Below, piece by piece: positions 6,491 to 14,732 of a stretch of 24,458 nucleotides of DNA. Position 1 is the first letter of the stretch, and each line of letters begins with the position of its first letter. A model generated the notes under the pieces. That model searched no databases. It was given only the letters and a program-made list of their open reading frames with translations, and had not been told where the DNA came from. The position numbers and the translations under genes were made by a program. This DNA is from CAYNFH01 sp964396385 (GTDB lineage: Bacteria > Armatimonadota > Chthonomonadetes > Chthonomonadales > CAJBBX01): positions 1 to 24,458 of the forward strand of contig CAYNFH010000087.1 in the NCBI GenBank assembly GCA_964396385.1. The letters run 5' to 3'.

Positions 6491-6644
6491 CGTCAGGTCT
6501 CCAAACGCGCCGCGTGCGCAACTCCATCCCCTTCAAGCGCCTGTAGGAGTTTTGTAGGACTCCGGCGTTACACTCCCCCAGATACCGCCCGCTCACCGCC
6601 GATCCATACCGAGCGGGGCAACTCTCGTCTCCGGAGGAACACCG

Positions 6645-9124
6645 ATGATGTCGAATCGCGTTGTCGCGAAGGTCCGTCTGGCGGCCGCGTCCGTCGTGGC
6701 GGCTATGGGGCTGTTATCAGGACCCCAGGCAAGGGCATGGAAGCCTACCACGCACGTCTACCTGGCGGAACAGGCTGTCGCCGAAGCCCAGAAGAACGGC
6801 GGATTCGTCCAGATTTATCAAGTGGATTACGTCAGTGGCAGGCAGGGTGCCGTGGTCGGCAGGTACAAGGTAGATCCCGACCTGTTGGCGGCGGCAACCG
6901 GGTGCCCCTACCAGTTCCGGGCGGGCGTGTTCGGTCCGGACGCCTTTCCGGACTTTCTCATCGGCCAGAAGGCCGTCCATCTCATGATGGAGACGGATAC
7001 GGATCCCCTGCACGGTCTGCGCGGCACCGACGCCTGGCTCCAGTATATCTGGAGCTCTCACAAGCAGTGGATTGCAGATCACCCCAACCGGGACCCGAAG
7101 CCCGTGCGGGCCTTTGTGCTGGGGTTCCTCATGCACGCTGCGGGCGACATGTATGCCCATACCTACATCAACGCGTTTGCCGGAGGCCACTTCACACTGG
7201 GACGGAACATGGCCAAGCACATGATCCTGGAAGGCTATCTGGCGGACCATACTCCCAGGCTCAACAACTTCAATGTGAGCATTGCCGGCTGCGAGGACTT
7301 CCTCTACCAGTACCTGGTTGACGCGCGCCCCGGCTCGAAGCTGAACGACCTTATCCAGGGCTCCGTCGCCCGGCACACGCCGCTTATCCTGATGGCTCAG
7401 ATGAAGGCCAACCTGCAGGGCGTCGTGGACAACTATAACGCGCAGCTAGGCAGCTATAACGCGCAGATAGCCTCCCTCCAGAAGCAGTTGGACACACTCT
7501 CCTCCAATCTGCCCGGCTACAGCTCGGCTCGGGACACTGCCAGGCAGAAGCTCAGCGACGTCTCCTCCATCCTGGAGGACCTCGTCAAGAACCCGATTGC
7601 TTCCGCGGAGAAGGCGTTGGAGTGGGTGAAAGAGCATCTGGATGGCAATATCCATGTGGGCGACGTCAAGCAGGCCCTCCAGAACGCCAAGAACCTGCTG
7701 ACGACCCAGGTGAGCGACTGGGAGAAGCTGGTCTCAGACACCTCCAGGCAGATGGATGATCTGCGCAACCAGATCGCCGCACTTACTAAGGACAGCGCCA
7801 AGCTCAAAGCCTACTCGCTCGGCGCGTTGCTGGCCCGCAACTGGATCGGCCGAATCGAGACGGCGCAGCGCGCCTATCCCGCCCTGAGCCTCCAGATCGG
7901 GCGCGACCTGTTCTTCAACCCGTCCGGCAAGATAGACCTCGCCTCCGCGGGACGGGACCTGAACAGCTACGCCTCCACGTACTTTGCTCCTATTCAGCCT
8001 TCCGTCGCATCCACCCTGTTGGCAGCGGGGGACCTGTCGCTGCTCCAGGCGGCCTTCAAGGAGCTCGGATTGGGCGACCCGGTACAAGCAATCCAGAAGG
8101 CGGCCGTCGCGGCCGGCGTGCCACAGGACCTATTAACCGCGCTCCAGCTCGGTGGCGCCGCATTGAATGGGCTGCTCACCGAGGCAGCCGGCGTGGCCGT
8201 GAACGACTTCGTGGCCTACTGGAATGACCCGGAGAGCCGGTTCGACCAGGTGATAGGAGGCATGGATGGAGCTCCATCCCCGGGCTACAAGGTCTCCAAG
8301 ACGGAGTTCAACAGGAACGAAGCGCACCTTGGGGCTGACGGCACGTGGAGCTGGCACGAGTTCGCGCCCGCCTACGACACCGTGCTGATGTGCCAGTTGG
8401 CGCTCCTGTCTCCGGACGAAGTGAACCATCTGGCGCAGGACCTCATGAAGCAGCCGCGCAGGCCCAACTACCTGCGGACCGACAACATCATGTTGGGCTT
8501 CCTGCAATCCATCGACGACAGCAACCAGTGGACGGGCGCCCGCCAGGTCTCGTCCAAGGGGGAGTGGAAGTCGGACGCGCAGTGCAACTGGCATTCGGAC
8601 ACCAGCGGCAACTACCGTCAGGACTGGAACCATGCGATGTGCCTGGCGACGCCCAATGGCGTGATGTACCGGCAGATCTTCTGGCGGGAGCGGGGCGAGA
8701 TGGCGTACTCTCCGGCGGGAGTGGAGAGCATAGTGTTCATCCCCGGAACGTCTTTCACGGACTACACGCTCAACGGGAAGACGATCTCGGCGGGCCGGTA
8801 CTTTGATGGCGGCAAGGTCACCTGTGGCATCGTGAGCAATATGCCGGCGCCGGCCGGAGGCTTCACGGTCCAGCTATCCGCCGGGCCGATCTACGTGCTG
8901 GACAACGGTGCATGGCGTGCTNNNNNNNNNNGACGGATACGGCCCTCCTGGCCAAAGGGTTCGACATGCCCGCATCCGCGATCATCCCAGCGGGTTCCAA
9001 CGAGGTGGATATCCAGATGACGTTCCACTCCATCCCGAGCCCCACCATCTGGCAAGTGGATGCGGTCTGCGGCGGCAGCATCGTGACGTACTACGCCGAG
9101 ATCCGCACCCGGCCAGGGAGTTAG
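6645..9124 (+). CDS. Secreted zinc-dependent phospholipase C-like protein (interrupted by assembly gap)
   Basis: ATG 6645 (or ATG 6648) follows a GGAGGA site. Residues 1-31 form a signal peptide ending ARA; cleavage there would leave Trp32 as the new N-terminus followed by His37. In the zinc-dependent phospholipase C family (PF00882), an N-terminal Trp and a nearby His bind zinc. Further likely ligands follow: H164-x3-D168, H172/H182, and H192-x3-E196. A coiled-coil-like segment (about 255-390) and a long C-terminal part without recognised domain follow, making the protein over twice the size of classical enzymes. Ten Ns at 8922-8931 interrupt it. After the gap, the sensible frame (DTALLAKGFDMPASAIIP to the TAG at 9122-9124) is shifted relative to that before the gap, so the gap size is arbitrary and the two halves are joined here by inference. 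Substrate is unknown. Confidence 0.72.
8922..8931. other. Assembly gap (10 N)
   Basis: Ten undetermined bases inside the phospholipase-like gene. The coding frame is 0 before and shifted after it, so the true number of missing bases is not 10 or an error lies nearby. Confidence 0.99.
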
Positions 9125-9324
9125 CGGCGGCGGACCGGCCTTCCCATGGCAACACGGGTCCGGCGAGGTTTGCGCTCGCCGGACCCGCTTACGATCCCTC
9201 CCAACAGCGGCTTCAGATGCCGATCCAGCCAGCCCTGCCGCTCCCGGAAGTGCGCCAGGAAGTGCTCGTACCCCCACAGCACCAACCCGCCATGGTCGTA
9301 GCTGACGACGTAGCAGACGCTCAA
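9121..9324 (-). pseudogene. Unrecognised coding fragment
   Basis: A minus-strand frame of 67 codons whose first 43 look protein-like (CYVVSYDHGGLVLWGYEHFL, then ERQGWLDRHLKPLLGG). The rest is basic and derives from the inverted repeat at 9155-9187. I see no convincing ribosome-binding site. It follows the DUF4838-like relic in the same orientation but in another frame and shows no motif I can place, so it is probably a gene fragment brought next to it by deletion. Confidence 0.3.
9155..9187. terminator. Strong inverted repeat after the phospholipase-like gene
   Basis: A perfect 13-bp stem (9155-9167 with 9175-9187) and a 7-base loop, 31 bases beyond the stop at 9124. There is no T tract on either side, so it may act as a bidirectional transcription barrier or mRNA 3'-end stabiliser between the converging genes rather than as a classical intrinsic terminator. 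Confidence 0.5.
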
Positions 9325-9326
9325 GG

Positions 9327-9689
9327 CTACCCCCTAACCCCCTCCGCAGGGGAACTTTCTCCTGTCTTCTCCGTGAGGCGCGAGAAGTTGTTGTTGATGC
9401 CGTTGCGGACGGACCAGTCCTCGTCGAAGGCCGGAAACCAGTGGACCGCGCGATACTCGAAGGTCGGAGATGAGTCTACGTGGAGGGCCGGCACGGCGAG
9501 ATCCGGCCTGTGTGGATTCGTGGAAGCCCAGAGAGTCCACCAGCGCACGCCGCACTGGTCCTGGAGGAAGCGGGTGATGGAGGCGCTCACGAGGCTCTCA
9601 TCTCCCTCTGAGGACGAAGGGCGTTCGGGGGATCCCTGTTCGGCCGAAATGGCCTCCGTCACTGCCTTTGGATGCGCCTCCAGACCCAT
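9327..9689 (-). pseudogene. Relic of a DUF4838-type glycoside hydrolase
   Basis: The central 65 residues (ITRFLQDQCGVRWWTLWAST, then RPDLAVPALHV, then FEYRAVHWFPAFDEDWSVRN) match the pattern I recall from large DUF4838-containing proteins with an alpha-glucuronidase-like N-terminal region. Those proteins are several hundred residues long. Here the similarity starts abruptly after low-complexity codons (about 9590-9660) and ends in a stop within C/G-rich repeat-like sequence (about 9327-9365). The catalytic barrel and the DUF itself are missing. It lies 54 bases downstream of the GH5-like hydrolase gene on the same strand, so it may once have been part of that gene's operon. The family name is from memory; decay of the gene is clear from the length. 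Confidence 0.55.
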
Positions 9690-9743
9690 ACTATCGCGTG
9701 ATGCTGGCCGTCTGGGGCGCCTGCGGCAACTATCCCGACTCCG

Positions 9744-11552
9744 CTACTCCGTCCGACCCTCTTTAACGGTCAGGATCGGGACGATCCGGGCGGCCACGTC
9801 CGTGGAGAGGTCCGGCAGCGAGAGCGCCATTCCCGAAGCAGTGGAGCGCGCCGGGAGCCGCCTGGCGACAGTGCCTGTCCCCGTGTCCCACCATTCCACG
9901 ATGTAGAGCCCCGCCGGCAGCCCCTTCACCACCACCTGAGCGTCCGTGATGGTGGGGATGGAATTGCCCTCCCACACGTTCATCCAGTTATGCTGTGCGT
10001 TCTGCGCCCACAGGATGGCGGTGCGGTTCCAGCGCAGGCCGTACAGGTTCACGGATCCATCCGGCGCTTGGCGGACCTGGGCCTGCAGCGGCAGCCAGCG
10101 GCCCAGCGTCCAGGGCACCGCGTCCGAAAACCGCCGCAGCGCCGTGAACTCGCCGTAGAGGTTCTTCGGGTGGACGTAACCGTCCCACCACCAGATCATC
10201 GCCCCTCCGCCATTACCGGAGAGCGCGGACGCCCACAGCGCGTTGTGCAGGTTCGTTCCCTGGCCGGTGGTGTCGTACTGTTCGTCCCCCTTCCGCCAGT
10301 CGATGCCGAACTCTGCCAGCAGGTGGGGCTTGGCGAAAGGCGCGTTGTTGGCCGCGTCGTCGTGCGCCACCGGCGCGAAGTCCGGAGCATCTCCAGTGCC
10401 ATAGATGTGCGACTGGGTGAAGTCCACCTCCGGCACCTGCCATACTTCCGCGTTGCCATAGGTGGTGGTGACCAGGTGCCGGTACGGATCCGCCGGCTGT
10501 CCCCGGAACGCGCCCGTTCCCTTGAGAAACTGGCCCATCTCCGCCACCCAGTCCGCGGGCGCGTACGCCTCGTTCCAGAACTCCCACGCGTGCAGGTTGG
10601 TATGCCAGCCGTACCGCGCCGCCAGATACCGCAGCCGCTGGCGGTAGAGCTTCCGGGCCGTGGGATCGGTCCAGAAGTCCGACGGCTGAGCGCACGGCCC
10701 GCCGTTTGCCACGTTGTAGGGGTTAGAGGGCCACTGCCCCTCGTTGAAGTAGCCACCCTGGGTCAGCTCGCCATAGGTCCCCAGGCAGAGCATCACGGAG
10801 ACGCCCTGCCGCTGCGCCTGGTCCAGGATGTAGTCCAGCTTCCACGCGTTTGCCAGGTTGTAGACGCCCAGACCCGCGTAGTAGTCGTTGGGATCCTGCG
10901 GGTTGTGGGTCCACTCGATGGCGCAGTTCCAGCTAGACATCCAGACGCGAATCCAGTTGGCCCGCGCCTGGCCCAGAGACGTGAGCCACATGTCGTAATC
11001 GTACGTTCCGCGGTTGCCGCCCCACGAGAGGTTCTCGCCCACCGCGAAAAACGGCTGCCCTTCCTTATAGGCAAACACGGCCGGATTGGTGGCGCTGCGG
11101 CCGATGAAGCCCGGATCGGAGGACGGAGTGACGCGGAACAACGCCGGGGCAAGCTGGGCGGTCCCGTTCCGGTCTCGCGCGAAGACCTGGTACTGCCACG
11201 GGCCCACCGTATCCGGAGTGAACCGCACCTTCCAGACCGCCGGTCCGCTCGCCGTAAGCTTCTCCTGGCCGCCGCTCACGCTGCGCGTGTATGGCCGGTA
11301 CAGGAACCCGTTGATCCGCACCGTCTTGCGTGCGGGCGACGTGAACATGGCGTAGACGTCCACGTCATCTGGATTGAAGGGGTTGTCATAGATGACCGAG
11401 AGGTCCAGTGTCAGCTCCAGCAGGCCGTACTTCGGCACTCGCGAGCTGCTGTGGACCGCCGCTCGCAACTCCGGCTTCCGCCCGATGACATGGGCGATGG
11501 CGCAGGACTGCACGAGCAGCACGGCGACAACACTGGCGACGAGCTTCCGCAT
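9744..11552 (-). CDS. Secreted glycoside hydrolase, DUF5060 plus GH5-like barrel
   Basis: A 602-residue exported protein. ATG 11552 is chosen because it begins a good signal peptide (MRKLVASVVAVLLVQSCAIA). An in-frame GTG at 11603 would put 17 hydrophilic residues in front. A Cys at residue 17 could serve lipid attachment, but the lipobox is poor. Residues about 27-145 match the DUF5060 beta-sandwich (DVDVYAMF, then WKVRFTPDTVGPWQYQV). Residues about 150-500 form a GH5/clan-A-type barrel: WEFWNEAY places the acid/base at Glu328 and LLAEFGIDW the nucleophile at Glu414. A C-terminal beta domain follows (about 520-600). In the family such enzymes cut beta-linked polysaccharides; the substrate cannot be read here. 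A degraded glycosidase lies downstream. An upstream gene pair on the same strand is separated by 170 bases with no clear signal. Confidence 0.85.
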   Translation of the reverse strand: MRKLVASVVAVLLVQSCAIAHVIGRKPELRAAVHSSSRVPKYGLLELTLDLSVIYDNPFNPDDVDVYAMFTSPARKTVRINGFLYRPYTRSVSGGQEKLTASGPAVWKVRFTPDTVGPWQYQVFARDRNGTAQLAPALFRVTPSSDPGFIGRSATNPAVFAYKEGQPFFAVGENLSWGGNRGTYDYDMWLTSLGQARANWIRVWMSSWNCAIEWTHNPQDPNDYYAGLGVYNLANAWKLDYILDQAQRQGVSVMLCLGTYGELTQGGYFNEGQWPSNPYNVANGGPCAQPSDFWTDPTARKLYRQRLRYLAARYGWHTNLHAWEFWNEAYAPADWVAEMGQFLKGTGAFRGQPADPYRHLVTTTYGNAEVWQVPEVDFTQSHIYGTGDAPDFAPVAHDDAANNAPFAKPHLLAEFGIDWRKGDEQYDTTGQGTNLHNALWASALSGNGGGAMIWWWDGYVHPKNLYGEFTALRRFSDAVPWTLGRWLPLQAQVRQAPDGSVNLYGLRWNRTAILWAQNAQHNWMNVWEGNSIPTITDAQVVVKGLPAGLYIVEWWDTGTGTVARRLPARSTASGMALSLPDLSTDVAARIVPILTVKEGRTE

Positions 11553-11722
11553 ATCCCTTGGCACCTTCTCAAGAGGATCTGATGGTGCCCAGATCCGCTC
11601 CACCTAATGGACAATTACCGCACCTGAGCGCGCGTAAGCAGATACAACAGGAAAGGACGGGGGGTGAGAATCCTCCGTAGTGCGATGTCGAGATTCGCCC
11701 ACAGCACCGCGATTCCCGCCCG

Positions 11723-12688
11723 TTATGCGGCCGCCTGTCCTTCTGGCTCGCCGTTTAGTACAGGCCGCACAAGCCGGCAAGTATCCGTCGGCGCCTCTTG
11801 CGGCGCCCGGAGCAGGACCTCCGACGGCGAAACCGAGCTGGCAGCGCGCAGCAGCGTCTGGCTTTCCCGCTCCCGCTCCACCGCCGCCCGCAAAACCGGG
11901 AGGCACTCCCGTGCCTGGTCGCGAACGCTTTGGATGCCTCCGGTCTTTCCCACTCCTGCCGCCAGCTTCCCTACAGCACTGAGCGCCCCCGCGTCCTGAA
12001 GCCGCTCGGCCGTGGCGACGAGCGCATGTACCAGCTCAAGATAGGGGCTCTCGATGATGGCGCGGTGCAGGCATCCTACCTGCGTTGCGTTCAGTCGCGC
12101 CAAATCATCCCAATTCAGCCGTGGAAGGAGCCGGACCAGGGCATCACGCGCCGTCCGGGTGGCCTCACCTTCCTTCAGGTCTAGCGCCTCGATCAGCGGC
12201 CCGACAGCCCGAGGATCTTCGAAGAGTGCAATGACACGTACGCAGCCCTTCTCCGCCCTGAGCTCGGTGACGAGCAAGGCCGAAGTGATACTCGCAATCA
12301 ACCACAGGACCAGACCACGGTATCCGCCGAGGTGGATGTCCAAAGCGTCGGCAACGAAGAGCCCTGCGAACGGGAGAAGAATGCGAATGCCGATGTCCGC
12401 AAGCCTCCGATACAGCGTCTTGCGGGCAATGCCCTCCAGGTGCGGCAGCAGCGGCACCACAACGGCCGGTCCCATCTGCTTAAGTTGGTACTCCGCGGCT
12501 TTCCGGATCCGTCGGTTACGGCTGCCCAGCCGGCGGACGAGGTGCTGCACGTCCTCAGCCAGGCGCTGCTCCTCGTCCCCGTGCCGCTCAGCGGCATCGT
12601 CCACCGCTACGGCTTCGGGCGGGCCGTTCCCAGCATGCGCCGCCAGCCGGTTCACCGGCTCGGCCTCCACCGGCGGTTCCATCGCCAC
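11723..12688 (-). CDS. HEAT-repeat-like protein with two membrane segments
   Basis: About 321 residues starting at GTG 12688 directly after the TAG of the preceding gene (ATG 12682 is the alternative), so the two are almost certainly translated together. An acidic N-terminus (1-45) is followed by a HEAT-like helical repeat (VRRLGSRNRRIRKAAEYQL, then MGPAVVVPLLPHL). Two hydrophobic stretches at about 102-118 and 124-142 probably form a membrane hairpin. More HEAT-like helices follow (DPRAVGPLIEALDL, then ARDALVRLLPRL). HEAT repeats are protein-binding scaffolds; I recognise no enzymatic motif. The soluble helical parts probably face the cytoplasm, but orientation is inference. Function unknown. 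Confidence 0.72.
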   Translation of the reverse strand: MAMEPPVEAEPVNRLAAHAGNGPPEAVAVDDAAERHGDEEQRLAEDVQHLVRRLGSRNRRIRKAAEYQLKQMGPAVVVPLLPHLEGIARKTLYRRLADIGIRILLPFAGLFVADALDIHLGGYRGLVLWLIASITSALLVTELRAEKGCVRVIALFEDPRAVGPLIEALDLKEGEATRTARDALVRLLPRLNWDDLARLNATQVGCLHRAIIESPYLELVHALVATAERLQDAGALSAVGKLAAGVGKTGGIQSVRDQARECLPVLRAAVERERESQTLLRAASSVSPSEVLLRAPQEAPTDTCRLVRPVLNGEPEGQAAA

Positions 12689-13348
12689 CTACTCATGCCC
12701 CTCGGCGGGCGGAATCACGTCCTCCGGCTCGGAGTGCGCCTCGGCGGTCGGCGCGGGCTCCTCCTCCTGCTGGGAGATTCCGGGTTGGCTCTGTTGAGGC
12801 GGTTCCTCGTGTGCCGCGGCGATGTCGCTCTCCAATTCCGTAGCGACCGCGGCCTCCGGTGGGGCTGCCTTTCGGCGGGAAGGGGCGCGCGGCTTGCGCG
12901 CAGGTGCCGGCGGAACATCCTCCACCGGGCCGGAGCCGGAGTTCACGGCCTCCATGAACGTAGGTGGGAACGCCGCCTCATCCGGCGCGGCTTGCCGTGT
13001 AAGCGGCTGCACCTTACGCGTCCTCGCGGCTCTGGCCGGCGCCACGGTTCCCGCGCCACCCGTCGCCGCTCCGGTCCCTGGTGCGGCCGCCTGACTCCCG
13101 GCGGGCAGTCTCCGCGCGGCAGAGGCCGCCGGGGCGGCTGGCGATGCGGTCGTGGTCCGCCTTACCGGAGCGCTGCTGGCCGGTGCCATCCTCCGCTCCT
13201 CCCGCTCCACCTGCCGGCGCACCTCCTGCGTCAGGTCCGACGCGCTGTGTGTCAGTGCAACATACCCGCGCGCAATCGACCGTATGGCGGCCCTCCGCGC
13301 CGTCCATGCAAGCTTCCCCAGCCCGGCCAGCATCCCTGAGTTTGCCAT
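12689..13348 (-). CDS. Ala/Pro-rich protein with an amphipathic N-terminal helix
   Basis: A 219-residue protein with ATG at 13348 after a strong GGAGGAG ribosome-binding site. Residues 1-55 are predicted helical and amphipathic (LAGLGKLAWTARRAAIRSIA, then ASDLTQEVRRQVEREERRM). Those resemble, weakly, small envelope- or granule-associated helical proteins such as DUF5132-type or phasin-like ones; this is not a firm match. Residues 56-219 are Ala/Pro/Glu-rich, first basic and then strongly acidic, and surely disordered. It ends one base before the HEAT-like gene starts, so the two form a unit. The divergent 247-base region up to 13596 probably holds promoters for both directions. Low-complexity GC-rich coding like this can be spurious, but the start signal and coupling favour a real gene. 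Confidence 0.62.
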   Translation of the reverse strand: MANSGMLAGLGKLAWTARRAAIRSIARGYVALTHSASDLTQEVRRQVEREERRMAPASSAPVRRTTTASPAAPAASAARRLPAGSQAAAPGTGAATGGAGTVAPARAARTRKVQPLTRQAAPDEAAFPPTFMEAVNSGSGPVEDVPPAPARKPRAPSRRKAAPPEAAVATELESDIAAAHEEPPQQSQPGISQQEEEPAPTAEAHSEPEDVIPPAEGHE

Positions 13349-13423
13349 TTTACTCCTCCACGCCTCTCAAAACGGTGTACTCCCTCCTATACGCGCCACA
13401 CCCAAACCTGTCCTCCAATAGAC

Positions 13424-13455
13424 AAGAAGGGGAGAAGGGGAGAGGCGGAGAACGG
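13424..13455. repeat. Four-unit degenerate octamer array, consensus GAGAAGGG
   Basis: Units in order are AAGAAGGG, GAGAAGGG, GAGAGGCG and GAGAACGG, contiguous and in register. It lies in the divergent intergenic region. The same unit recurs inside the FG-GAP gene at 23413-23444. Confidence 0.7.
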
Positions 13456-13517
13456 ATGGACGGACTGAACTCGATTCTTGACTCTGTTCCGGCACGATGC
13501 GTGTCCGCGCAGGCGGA

Positions 13518-13570
13518 CGCTAGGCCGCTAGGCCACCGTGCGCCGGACCTCGGTCCGTGCGCGCCTAGCG
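13518..13570. promoter_or_regulatory. Nested hairpin upstream of the GH130-like operon
   Basis: Outer arms CGCTAGGC (13518-13525) and GCCTAGCG (13563-13570) enclose an inner stem: GCGC plus CGGACC (13540-13549) pairs with GGTCCG, one bulged T, then GCGC (13552-13562). The 5' outer arm is also directly repeated (13518-13525, 13526-13533 with one change). The structure ends about 15 bases before the GGAGG site of the first operon gene. It could be an operator for a dimeric repressor, an RNA structure in the leader, or both; a TTGACT hexamer at 13478-13483 has no convincing -10. Confidence 0.45.
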
Positions 13571-13595
13571 CGACGACGGCACTCCGGAGGCACCA

Positions 13596-14732
13596 ATGCC
13601 CGCAGAACACCGTGGCCCCATCTCCGGCGGCGACACTATCTACTCCTGGGAGCGCGGAGTCGCCACTCCCGACATGGTCCCGCCCTCCTGGGACGACGAA
13701 ACCGCCTGGGCCGGATTCCCGCGTGAGCTGGACGCCACCACCTCCCGGCTGCCGTTCTGGGCCATCGGCCCCTTCACCCGCCACCCCTGTAACCCGGTGC
13801 TCGCACCCACGCCCGGCGCCTGGGACTGCGGCCGGTTCGGCGGAGGCGTCCACAACGGCTCCGTCCTCATCGTCGACGGCAAGTTTCACTACGTCTACCG
13901 CGGCGAGCAGGACCTGCGGCCGGGCGATGTGCCGGGCCTCGAGACCGGCTACATGTGCGACATCGGCCTCGCCACCAGCGACGATGGCGTCCGGTTCCAG
14001 AAGGACTCAGAACACAGCCCCTTCTTCCGCCACGGCGAGGACCGCAAGTACAGCTTCGAGGACGCGAGCTGCGTACGATACGGGGACACCTACTATCTCT
14101 TCTGCAACCGGTGGTACTGGCCGGAAGCGGGCGACCCGCGCACCAGCGGCGCCTGGCTCGCAACCTCCACGGATCTGCGCCGCTGGACGAAGCACGGCCT
14201 CTGCTTCCCCAACGCCACCCGCACCCACCGCAACCCGGTCATCCTCCAGACCCCGCACAACGAGGCGGCCCGCGTCAACGGCAAGTTCGTGATGTACCTC
14301 AACCACGGCCTTATCGCCTACTCGGAGGACCTGCTCCACTGGGAATCCCGCGACGTTGCGGAGCCCTGGCCCGGCGGCGAGAACTGCTTCGCGCTGGTGG
14401 ACTGGTCGGAATCCTACAAAGACAACATCCTGGTCTTCACCGGCGGCGCCCACTCCGGCCACTTCTACGCCGTCGGAGAGGTGCTGCTGGACCGCGCCCA
14501 GCCGGAGCAGGCGCTGGAATGGCTCCCCAGGCCTATCCTGTACGCGGACCCGCAGATCCCCTGGGAGAACGGCAGGAGCGCGCGCCCTCCCCACAACCAC
14601 GTCTCGCAGATGCTGGACTGCATCTTCTTTAACGGCATGACCCTGCACAACGACCAATGGTGGGTCTACTACGGAGGCAGTGAGGTCTACACCTGCCTCG
14701 CCACTGCGCCCGCGGGTGCGCACGGGCAATGA
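13596..14732 (+). CDS. GH130-like five-bladed beta-propeller (mannoside phosphorylase or hydrolase)
   Basis: A 378-residue cytoplasmic protein; ATG 13596 has a GGAGG site six bases upstream and no signal peptide follows. The blades recur as NPVLAPTPGAWDCG (66-79), FHYVYRG (97-103), DIGLATSDDGVRF, FEDASCVRYGDTYYLFC (154-170), AWLATSTDLRRWTKHG and a terminal WWVYYGGSEVYTCLATAPA. This layout and ending fit GH130. Asp156 in FEDAS corresponds in position to the catalytic Asp of the family's EDPR motif, but Arg is replaced by Ser, so it is a divergent member. GH130 phosphorylases release alpha-mannose 1-phosphate from beta-mannosides; some members are hydrolases, and this sequence does not settle which. 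It is the first gene of a seven-gene operon and its stop overlaps the next start (ATGA). Confidence 0.72.
   Translation: MPAEHRGPISGGDTIYSWERGVATPDMVPPSWDDETAWAGFPRELDATTSRLPFWAIGPFTRHPCNPVLAPTPGAWDCGRFGGGVHNGSVLIVDGKFHYVYRGEQDLRPGDVPGLETGYMCDIGLATSDDGVRFQKDSEHSPFFRHGEDRKYSFEDASCVRYGDTYYLFCNRWYWPEAGDPRTSGAWLATSTDLRRWTKHGLCFPNATRTHRNPVILQTPHNEAARVNGKFVMYLNHGLIAYSEDLLHWESRDVAEPWPGGENCFALVDWSESYKDNILVFTGGAHSGHFYAVGEVLLDRAQPEQALEWLPRPILYADPQIPWENGRSARPPHNHVSQMLDCIFFNGMTLHNDQWWVYYGGSEVYTCLATAPAGAHGQ

Noticed and set aside
9663..9760. Possible plus-strand peptide fragment beginning PLDAPPDPYYRVMLAVWGA
   Set aside because: It looks protein-like by eye but is under 35 codons, has no start signal and overlaps the 3' end of the hydrolase gene; probably chance.
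9990..11582. Open frame of about 530 codons on the plus strand opposite the GH5-like hydrolase
   Set aside because: It is antisense to a gene with clear catalytic motifs and signal peptide; its composition (Arg, Val, Leu rich without motifs) is that of a GC-rich shadow frame.
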